Below, piece by piece: positions 1 through 5,407 of a stretch of 6,043 nt of DNA. Both the position numbers and the translations under genes were made by a program. A model generated the notes under the pieces. That model ran no database searches, was not told where the DNA came from, and saw nothing but the letters and a program-made list of their open reading frames with translations. This DNA comes from Fidelibacterota bacterium REDSEA-S14_B6 (GTDB lineage Bacteria > Fidelibacterota > Marinisomatia > Marinisomatales > S15-B10): contig LUOC01000067.1 of NCBI GenBank assembly GCA_001626655.1, positions 4,879 through 10,921 of the forward strand, written 5' to 3'. The first letter of the stretch is position 1. Every line of letters starts with the position of its first letter.

Positions 1-315
1 GAGTTGAACCCATTGTCAGCATCGGCGTGGGCGTTTTTTGGAGGCCACATTGTGTCGGGCGTGGCGAGCCTTATTATCGGGGAAAAGCTTTTCAGGCTGA
101 AGTCACTCACCGGGAAATATGTGTTGTCTCTGGTTATCGCATTGGTGTCCGTAACCATCTTACTGGCGCTGAATCCTCTTACGGGAGTCTGGAAACTTTT
201 TCTCTCTTTCGGATCGATTGTCACGCTCTGCCTTGTTCATTTCTCTGTTTCAAAAGAACAGTGGACTGTTGCACTGCGCGAAGTTCTCCGCAAGCAGCCA
301 TCGGAGAGTAATTGA
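1..315 (+). CDS. C-terminal fragment of membrane protein, probable polysaccharide (Wzx-type) flippase
   Basis: The reading frame is open at the left edge of the window, so only the last 104 residues are present. They hold three hydrophobic stretches (about residues 9-27, 40-58 and 63-80 of the fragment), followed by a charged cytoplasmic-type tail of about 20 residues containing KEQW and REVLRK. A C-terminal run of paired membrane helices ending in a short basic tail is usual for MATE/PST-type flippases, which move lipid-linked repeat units across the inner membrane. Its place at the head of a glycosyltransferase run supports that role. The fragment has no diagnostic motif, so a polymerase or another polytopic protein of the cluster is possible. 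The stop codon overlaps the start of the next gene by 4 bases (TTGA), which suggests coupled translation. Coding status is fairly sure; the product is an inference from topology and context. Confidence 0.55.
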   Translation, partial: ELNPLSASAWAFFGGHIVSGVASLIIGEKLFRLKSLTGKYVLSLVIALVSVTILLALNPLTGVWKLFLSFGSIVTLCLVHFSVSKEQWTVALREVLRKQPSESN

Positions 316-1448
316 TTACGAACGAACACGCGCAAACTCGCCTCCTCCTCGCTTCTTCCATCCACCGATGGAACGATGTGAGGATATATCACAAGGAGGC
401 GAAGTCACTTGCTTCGCGATATGACGTGACAGTGATTGGAGCGGAATCTCCGGGAACAGCTGTGGGCACTGTATCTGTGGTTCAACTTCCTAGGCCTCGC
501 TCTCCGCGGCGGCGACTGTTGAATGCACTGAACATTCTCAAGGAGGGCATTATTGGTGGCGCACGGGTGATTCATTTTCACGATCCTGAACTGATCTGGG
601 TTGGTCTGTTGCTGAAGCTGTTCCGTAAGAAGGTGGTCTATGATGTTCACGAAGATCTCCGAGCGATAACGCAGATTCGGAGTTGGATTCCAAATCGGCT
701 GAAGGGTGTTCTCGGATTTCTAGCTCACTCAGTGGAACTGATCGGCCAGTGGTTCTTTGATGGCGTCATCCTCGCAGAAGATTCTTACCTGAACAATTTC
801 TCGCAAAACGATAGGTTGGTTGTGGCTCGGAATTATGTCAGAATTGATGATCAGCCTCTGAACAAAAATCTCGCGAGCAGGAAAGTCTTTTATGCCGGTT
901 CGGTCACCGCGGCGCGGGGAGTGGGTGATCTGATTGAAGCAATTGCGACACTTCAGCGGGAGGAGAGGAGGATCGGCGCCGTCATCGTGGGGAATCTGCC
1001 GGCTTCCGACTTCGAAGCGGTGACTCAATTGATCTCAGCCTTGCCGAATCCAGATGCTGTTCAACTGGTGAGCTATACTGACTTTGCCGATCTCCATCTG
1101 TTGGCATCTCGCTGTCGAATTGCCGTCGTTCCTCTCAGGATGGCCCGAAACTATGCTCGTTCCATTCCGACCAAAATTCTGGACTACATGAACTGGGGAA
1201 TGCCATTCGTCTATAGCAGGCTGGAGCTGACTGATGAGTTATTTGGCCACGGCTCCGGTGGTATCGGTTACACGCCGGGAAACGTGGATGAGCTGGCTGG
1301 AGCAATCCGTTGCCTGCTGACCGATCCCGCTCTTCATCAAGGATTAAGAAGGGAGGCAAGAGAGAAGGTCAATAAGTTTGCATGGGAGAGCGAAGAGGCG
1401 GCTCTGTTTCGGCTTTATGATGATATCCTCTCTTCTGGAGAAGCCTGA
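312..1448 (+). CDS. Glycosyltransferase family 4 (GT-B fold)
   Basis: This 378-residue protein has the usual length and layout of a GT4 retaining glycosyltransferase. It should transfer a sugar from a nucleotide sugar to a lipid-linked glycan on the cytoplasmic side of the membrane. The N-terminal acceptor half carries HFHDPEL (88-94) and YDVHEDL (110-116), typical of capsule and O-antigen GT4 enzymes. The linker leads to YAGSVTAARGV (194-204), the start of the C-terminal donor-binding Rossmann half. The donor-site block is PTKILDYMNWGMPFV (286-300), where D291 replaces the usual Glu of the E-Y-M motif. There is no signal peptide or obvious membrane span. The start is TTG, within the TTGA overlap with the preceding gene; GGAG at 303-306 lies 5 bases upstream, and no Met lies near enough to keep the first beta strand (RLLLASSIHRW). 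Sugar and linkage cannot be read from the sequence. Confidence 0.9.
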   Translation: MITNEHAQTRLLLASSIHRWNDVRIYHKEAKSLASRYDVTVIGAESPGTAVGTVSVVQLPRPRSPRRRLLNALNILKEGIIGGARVIHFHDPELIWVGLLLKLFRKKVVYDVHEDLRAITQIRSWIPNRLKGVLGFLAHSVELIGQWFFDGVILAEDSYLNNFSQNDRLVVARNYVRIDDQPLNKNLASRKVFYAGSVTAARGVGDLIEAIATLQREERRIGAVIVGNLPASDFEAVTQLISALPNPDAVQLVSYTDFADLHLLASRCRIAVVPLRMARNYARSIPTKILDYMNWGMPFVYSRLELTDELFGHGSGGIGYTPGNVDELAGAIRCLLTDPALHQGLRREAREKVNKFAWESEEAALFRLYDDILSSGEA

Positions 1449-1513
1449 GAATCTTGAACTTGCTGATCGCCTCTCCGGCGGTAAATTAGACCCACTTCCA
1501 CCCGACTAGACTT

Positions 1514-2533
1514 ATGGTTAATGGACCGGACGACATGCGAGTCTCAATTGTGATCCCCATGCGGAACGAGGAGAAGTACATCGGCGACTGCCTTGAATCG
1601 CTACTTGTCCAAGACCAGAATGGGGAGACGCTGGAGGTGATCGTCGTTGATGGCGCTTCTGAAGACAGTTCAAGAGAGATCGTGGAAAGCATGGTCCCCA
1701 GATTCACTCAACTGAAACTTTTGCAGAACCCTCGTCGCATCACACCAGTCTCTCTGAACATGGGCGTGAAGGCGGCCGCCGGTGAGGTCGTCATCATTCT
1801 TGGCGCCCACAGTTATGTGGCCAAAGATTTTGTTTCAAAGAATCTCCACTACCTCAACACCATGGTCGTCGATTGTGTGGGCGGCTCCATAGCTCCGGTG
1901 GGCGACAGCTATCAGGGGGTGGCCATTGCACTGGCAATGAGTTCGCCCATTGGAGTAGGGAACGCCTTCTATCGATACTCAAAAGTTCAGCGATTGGTGG
2001 ATACTGTTCAGTTCGGCGCTTACCGGCGGGAGGTTTTTCGAAGAGTGGGATATTTTGATGAAGAGCTGGTGAGGAACCAGGACTTTGAACTGAACCACAG
2101 GATTGTGAGTACTGGCGGCCGAATTCTTCTCGCGCCGGAAGTCCACGGTTTTTATGTTGTCCGAAGTTCTATACCGAAGCTCTTCAAGCAGTATTTCGAT
2201 TACGGCTACTGGAAGACTAAAGTGATTCTGAAAGAGATCGGCGCTTTCAGGCTCCGTTACCAGATTCCCCCAATCTTCATTCTTACACTTTTGATTAGTG
2301 GTCTGTTGGGTATCTTTTCACCTGCAATGTGGTCTTTCTTTCAAGGGATCCTGGCCCTTTACGGGGCGCTGGTACTGCTGACATCGGTGAAAATTTCTCT
2401 CAACAGCGGATTGAAGTTCCTTCCAGTCCTGCCCTTCGCGTTTATCACACTTCATTTCGGTTTCGGCCTTGGCCTCATCACATCGTGGACACAGCGGTTG
2501 ATTGCAAGGACCAACGGCAATGGACGCAATTGA
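1514..2533 (+). CDS. ExoA-like family 2 glycosyltransferase with C-terminal membrane segments
   Basis: The GT-A domain opens with VSIVIPMRNEE (10-20), has the nucleotide-binding VVDGASEDSS (44-53), and continues through VGGSIAPVG (122-130), VDTVQFGAYRREVF (162-175) and RNQDFELNHR (187-196). This series matches the succinoglycan ExoA-like subgroup of GT2, which adds sugars to lipid-linked repeat units; D190 in RNQD is a candidate catalytic base. Where ExoA-type proteins often read D-A-H, this one reads LGAHS (96-100). KQYFDYGYWK (225-234) is followed by three hydrophobic segments (about 253-270, 274-293 and 303-322), anchoring the enzyme in the inner membrane. The start is uncertain: ATG at 1514 is the first after an in-frame stop, but ATG at 1535 gives a more canonical N-terminus (MRVSIVIP), and neither has a convincing ribosome site. 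It follows a 65-base gap and is 12 bases from the next gene. Confidence 0.92.
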   Translation: MVNGPDDMRVSIVIPMRNEEKYIGDCLESLLVQDQNGETLEVIVVDGASEDSSREIVESMVPRFTQLKLLQNPRRITPVSLNMGVKAAAGEVVIILGAHSYVAKDFVSKNLHYLNTMVVDCVGGSIAPVGDSYQGVAIALAMSSPIGVGNAFYRYSKVQRLVDTVQFGAYRREVFRRVGYFDEELVRNQDFELNHRIVSTGGRILLAPEVHGFYVVRSSIPKLFKQYFDYGYWKTKVILKEIGAFRLRYQIPPIFILTLLISGLLGIFSPAMWSFFQGILALYGALVLLTSVKISLNSGLKFLPVLPFAFITLHFGFGLGLITSWTQRLIARTNGNGRN

Positions 2534-2545
2534 ATCAGGAGAGAT

Positions 2546-3046
2546 GTGACTGAAGCGATCATGTATCCGGGAGTGAAGCTTGGCGGGGGAGTGACGCTTG
2601 AAGATTTCGTGATCATCGGCCACGCTCCAATGGGGGAGGAAACGGGATCGAGGGAAACGATTATCGGAGACCGTGCACTCATTCGATCGCATACGATCAT
2701 CTATATGGGAAACAGCATTGGTGATGACTTCCAGACCGGCCACGGCACCCTGATCCGGGAAGATAACACTATCGGCAATTCGGTCAGCATTGGAAGCCAT
2801 TCCGTGATAGAGCACCACGTTGTGATCGAAGACAATGTTCGAATCCATTCTCAGGCCTTCGTTCCGGAATTCTCGGTCCTTAAGAGAGGTTGCTGGATCG
2901 GTCCAAATGCCGTTCTGACGAACGCGAAGGTTCCTCTTTCACCCAATGTGAAAGAAACGCTGGAAGGGCCCGTCATTCCAGCGGGGGCAGTAGTGGCCGG
3001 CAATCCCGCCGACAAGCTGAAAGACATTTCGGAGCTGGAATTGTGA
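2546..3046 (+). CDS. Left-handed beta-helix (hexapeptide-repeat) acyltransferase
   Basis: This protein of 166 residues is built almost wholly of hexapeptide repeats, with I/V/L at every sixth position: TIIGDRALIRSHTIIYMG (38-55), NTIGNSVSIGSHSVIEHHVVI (74-94, in part) and CWIGPNAVLTN (116-126). The end, GPVIPAGAVVAGNPADKLKDI (141-161 in part), is the usual cap of sugar O- or N-acetyltransferases of the WbpD/WlbB, QdtC/FdtC and WxcM-N type. VLTNAKVP (123-130) resembles the 'TND..P' turn of those enzymes. H66 in TGHG and H85 in GSHS are candidate active-site histidines. Such enzymes work as trimers using acetyl-CoA or another acyl-CoA. The start is GTG at 2546, 4 bases after AGGAG (2537-2541); the in-frame ATG at 2561 is too far from that site. 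It overlaps the aminotransferase gene by 4 bases, which suggests that it acylates that enzyme's amino-sugar product. Acyl group and substrate are unknown. Confidence 0.9.
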   Translation: MTEAIMYPGVKLGGGVTLEDFVIIGHAPMGEETGSRETIIGDRALIRSHTIIYMGNSIGDDFQTGHGTLIREDNTIGNSVSIGSHSVIEHHVVIEDNVRIHSQAFVPEFSVLKRGCWIGPNAVLTNAKVPLSPNVKETLEGPVIPAGAVVAGNPADKLKDISELEL

Positions 3047-4155
3047 CTACGATCCCATTGGCTGACCTGAAGGCACAGTACGCTTCAATCAAGGATGAGG
3101 TGAACAGCGCTATCCAAAGTGTCATAGATGAAACGGCATTTGTAAAGGGGCGGTTCGTCAAGGCGTTCGAAGAGTCTTTCGCGGAAAAGAACGGCGCCCG
3201 CCACTGTATTGGGGTGGCTAACGGGACCGACGCCATCTATATCGCGCTGCGGGCCTTTGGCATTGGACGTGGCGACGAGGTGATTACCACTGCCTTCAGT
3301 TGGATATCCACTGCCGAAACAATACAACAGGCGGGAGCCACACCTGTTTTTGTCGATATCCATCCCGATTACTACACCATCGATCCATCTAAGATTGAAG
3401 AGAAAATTACAGAGCGGACCAAAGCTATTATTCCAGTACACCTTTACGGCCAGCCTGCAGACATGAAGCCCATCGTGGCGGTGGCGAGAGCGCACGGATT
3501 GAAGATCATCGAAGATTCAGCCCAAGCCCATTTTGCGGAGTACAACGGCCAGAAAGTCGGCACTTTCGGCGACGCGGCCACTTTCAGCTTTTATCCGGGG
3601 AAGAATCTTGGTGCTTACGGCGACGGCGGCGCTGTTATAACCGATGATGACGGCCTTGCGGAAACGATACGAAGGATTGCGAATCACGGGGCGCTCGGTA
3701 AGCACGATCACGAAATCGGCGGCGTCAACAGCCGGCTTGACGGCATACAGGCGGCGGTGCTGTCGGTGAAGCTCCAATACATCGATGAGTGGAACCGCCG
3801 ACGGAATGAAATCGGAAATCGGTACAACGATGCTCTCGCAGGTGTCGGCGATCTTGTTACGCCTAAGATTCATCCAGCGGCGGAGCACATTTTCCACGTT
3901 TATACGGTGAGGACAGAAAAGCGTGATGCACTGAAAGAGGTTCTTTCCGAGGAGGGAATCAGCACGGGAATTCATTATCCCGTGGCGCTGCCGTTTCTTC
4001 CTCCCTTTACAGACCTCGGCTACACCGGAGAGCAGCTGCCCGTTGCATTTGATTATCAGGATAAGATACTTTCACTTCCGATGTATCCGGAACTGACATC
4101 AACTCAAATAGAGAGAGTCACAAGCGCCATAGCGTTGTTCTACGAACAGGAATGA
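3043..4155 (+). CDS. PLP-dependent sugar aminotransferase, DegT/DnrJ/EryC1/StrS family
   Basis: This 370-residue protein has the normal family length and should transfer an amino group, usually from glutamate, to a keto nucleotide sugar. Visible motifs are the N-terminal PLADLKAQY (5-13), ANGTDA for cofactor phosphate binding (59-64), EDSAQAH (157-163) with D158 for the pyridine nitrogen, FSFYPGKNLGAYGDGG (181-196) with K187 as the Schiff-base lysine, and NSRLDGIQAA (229-238). The Y-P-G-K-N-L-G-A form is typical of C3-specific enzymes such as WlbC/WbpE and FdtB/QdtB, but it does not settle regiochemistry. The start is GTG at 3043, in a GTGA overlap with the preceding gene; GGAG at 3031-3034 lies 8 bases upstream. 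The frame stays open upstream to an ATG at 2890, but those extra residues lie inside the acyltransferase gene, look non-native and precede the family's normal N-terminus. Soluble and cytoplasmic. Confidence 0.96.
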   Translation: MTTIPLADLKAQYASIKDEVNSAIQSVIDETAFVKGRFVKAFEESFAEKNGARHCIGVANGTDAIYIALRAFGIGRGDEVITTAFSWISTAETIQQAGATPVFVDIHPDYYTIDPSKIEEKITERTKAIIPVHLYGQPADMKPIVAVARAHGLKIIEDSAQAHFAEYNGQKVGTFGDAATFSFYPGKNLGAYGDGGAVITDDDGLAETIRRIANHGALGKHDHEIGGVNSRLDGIQAAVLSVKLQYIDEWNRRRNEIGNRYNDALAGVGDLVTPKIHPAAEHIFHVYTVRTEKRDALKEVLSEEGISTGIHYPVALPFLPPFTDLGYTGEQLPVAFDYQDKILSLPMYPELTSTQIERVTSAIALFYEQE

Positions 4156-5189
4156 AAAGGCGGCCGAACCTCACTTTATCTGTTTGGTTCGGAACCCTTG
4201 CACTTATCAGTTCTTCCTGCGAGACCCCTTCTCAACCCCTCGATCCTCCCCGGCAAATTCTGCTCCAGCCCGGTACGGTCTACAGGATGGTGTTCGGCAC
4301 CGCCGTGGACAAGTTCGACATCGGAACTCTGTTTGAAGATTCAGTTCAATTATATCTCTCTCCTCTCGCCCCAATGTACCGGAAGTCGGTCATCATCAAG
4401 GCGGATGACCTAAGGGCGAGAGTGTCACCGAATTGGCGGCGATTCATCAACTGGGCGGAAGACCGCTCCTACAGCGTCGGGCTGGGACTTATCTGCAATT
4501 CACTGGCCATTGCCCCGGACTCGGATATCGACTACCTCAAAGCACTTGACCGGTGGGGGTTTGAGCTGTGGCTCCACGGCTGGGACCACGAAATCGGTGA
4601 GGAGACAGCGGAGTTTCAGGGCCACTCTCTGGCGCGCCAGAAACGGCACATCAACGCCTCTCTGAGTTGGGCTGAACGAAAGCTGGGAATCACTCTCACG
4701 ACCTTTGGAGCGCCCGGGAATCGATCCGACAGAGCGACCGCACTGGCACTCCAATCCAGTCCGCAACTGAAGGTGTGGTTCGATTCGGGAACGGCAAGGA
4801 GTGTGCAGGATGTCATCGGTATCGACTGGATTGCCGAATCGACGACCGGCCGTCTGCGATCCTTCGAGGATTACACTGAAAGGGTGACGAATCTGTCAGA
4901 GAATGACGTGATTGTTCTACAGATTCATCCTGCGGAATGGAACGATTCAGATCTTGGACTGTTCGGACGAATGGTCGATCATTCAGTCCATTCGTTGGAG
5001 CGCAGACTGATGACCCCCTACGGCTATTACAGATGGCGACGGGACAGGAGTGCGCTGACGATTGAGAAAGTTGGCGAAAGGGAGTACCGCATTGACTGTA
5101 CCGCCACAAGATTTGCCCACGGGCTCGAAACGGTGGAAGAGCCGTTCTTGCTGGAAGAGATGAGTCATGCAAAAGTTCTTGGCGAGTAA
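4152..5189 (+). CDS. Probable lipoprotein, NodB/CE4-like polysaccharide deacetylase
   Basis: This is a 345-residue protein. The N-terminus has basic residues (KRR), a hydrophobic stretch (7-19) and then ISSSC, so C23 could be a lipidated cysteine; the lipobox is imperfect because Ser occupies the usual Leu position at -3. After an unassigned region (24-78) comes a deacetylase-like domain. KADD (83-86) gives the Asp pair of CE4 motif 1, LHGWDH (141-146) gives the H-x3-H metal site with H142 and H146, FGAPGN (185-190) lies at the motif 3 position, and LQIHP (256-260) provides the late histidine H259. CE4 enzymes use a divalent metal to remove N- or O-acetyl groups from polysaccharides. The export signal and the cluster suggest action on the secreted glycan in the periplasm or at the outer membrane. 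Motif 3 lacks the usual Arg, so activity or subfamily is uncertain. The start is in an ATGA overlap, with AGG almost touching the ATG, which points to coupled translation. Confidence 0.8.
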   Translation: MKRRPNLTLSVWFGTLALISSSCETPSQPLDPPRQILLQPGTVYRMVFGTAVDKFDIGTLFEDSVQLYLSPLAPMYRKSVIIKADDLRARVSPNWRRFINWAEDRSYSVGLGLICNSLAIAPDSDIDYLKALDRWGFELWLHGWDHEIGEETAEFQGHSLARQKRHINASLSWAERKLGITLTTFGAPGNRSDRATALALQSSPQLKVWFDSGTARSVQDVIGIDWIAESTTGRLRSFEDYTERVTNLSENDVIVLQIHPAEWNDSDLGLFGRMVDHSVHSLERRLMTPYGYYRWRRDRSALTIEKVGEREYRIDCTATRFAHGLETVEEPFLLEEMSHAKVLGE

Positions 5190-5207
5190 TCTCCCGCCAG
5201 CTAAATT
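5179..5207 (+). promoter_or_regulatory. Possible sigma70-type promoter for the downstream leader
   Basis: TTGGCG (5179-5184) and TAAATT (5202-5207) are separated by 17 bases. Each matches four of six positions of the -35 and -10 consensus. The -35 box overlaps the end of the deacetylase gene. Transcription from here would begin near 5214, just before the foldable leader at 5218-5382. Matches of this quality also occur by chance, and the host's sigma consensus is unknown. Confidence 0.25.
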
Positions 5208-5217
5208 GCGGTAGACA

Positions 5218-5382
5218 GTAGGAGAATCATATCGGAATAGACTGCTAAAGGTTTTCGAGCGCGACAGATAAAAAGTCCTGTAAGAGGACGCAAGAAACAG
5301 AAGCCTTTAGCAGATGATACAGTTCCGACTAGTTCGACCGAATGTGATCCAGCGCATTCGGTTTTTTGTTTTCACCTCCTAC
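5218..5382 (+). ncRNA. Candidate structured leader RNA or attenuator, family unknown
   Basis: Several complementary segments nest in this gene-free gap. The core is a perfect 10-bp helix, 5242-5251 with 5304-5313, extendable inward by four T-A or T-G pairs to 5255/5300. At its tip is a 5-bp hairpin, 5275-5279 with 5285-5289, with loop GTAAG. Between them is an asymmetric, A-rich internal loop (5256-5274 and 5290-5299). A lower helix, 5232-5238 with 5322-5328, lies below the core. A competing segment, 5226-5235, can pair with 5338-5348, the 5' arm of the terminator. GTAGGAG (5218-5224) can pair with CTCCTAC (5376-5382) and close the whole element. This layout resembles an attenuator controlling the sugar-phosphate transferase gene that starts 26 bases later, or a small terminated RNA of about 155 bases. 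Complementarity is seen directly; function is inferred. It did not match any riboswitch or housekeeping RNA I recognise. Confidence 0.45.
5337..5372 (+). terminator. Intrinsic (Rho-independent) terminator
   Basis: ACCGAATG (5337-5344) pairs perfectly with CATTCGGT (5355-5362). A T-G and a G-C pair (5345/5354 and 5346/5353) lengthen the stem to 10 bp and leave a 6-base loop. The stem runs into TTTTTTGTTTT (5362-5372). It stands 148 bases after the deacetylase stop and 36 bases before the next start codon. It could end the upstream operon, end a small RNA, or serve as the conditional terminator of a leader. Its 5' arm is also complementary to 5226-5235, which favours the conditional reading. 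Confidence 0.82.
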
Positions 5383-5407
5383 ATTTCATCAAGATTAAAA
5401 GAAAGAC

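Noticed and set aside
1449..1513. Short hairpin (1468-1471/1477-1480) and a weak promoter-like pair (TTGCTG, 16 bases, TAAATT) in the gap before the GT2 gene.
   Set aside because: A 4-bp stem with no T-tract cannot be called a terminator, and the -35 match is only three of six.
2318..2848. Longest reverse-strand open frame (176 codons).
   Set aside because: It is a shadow antisense to the end of the GT2 gene and the acyltransferase, with no recognisable domain.
2890..3042. In-frame upstream extension of the aminotransferase to an ATG at 2890.
   Set aside because: It lies wholly within the acyltransferase gene, encodes low-complexity Ser/Arg/Gly-rich residues unlike the family, and GTG 3043 has a good ribosome site and gives the normal N-terminus.
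5207..5214. TGCGGTAG, seven of eight bases of the enterobacterial ops/JUMPstart element (GGCGGTAG).
   Set aside because: One short near-match, with no sign of an enterobacterial host, and at a position that would lie at or before the predicted transcript start.
5262..5299. Resemblance to the c-di-GMP-I (GEMM) riboswitch core: ACAG, an A-run, a hairpin with a GNRA-like loop, then GGACGCAAG.
   Set aside because: The GGC/GCC helix next to the ACAG and the second (P3) domain with its tetraloop receptor are not visible, and the surrounding perfect stem does not fit the GEMM layout. A covariance search would settle it.
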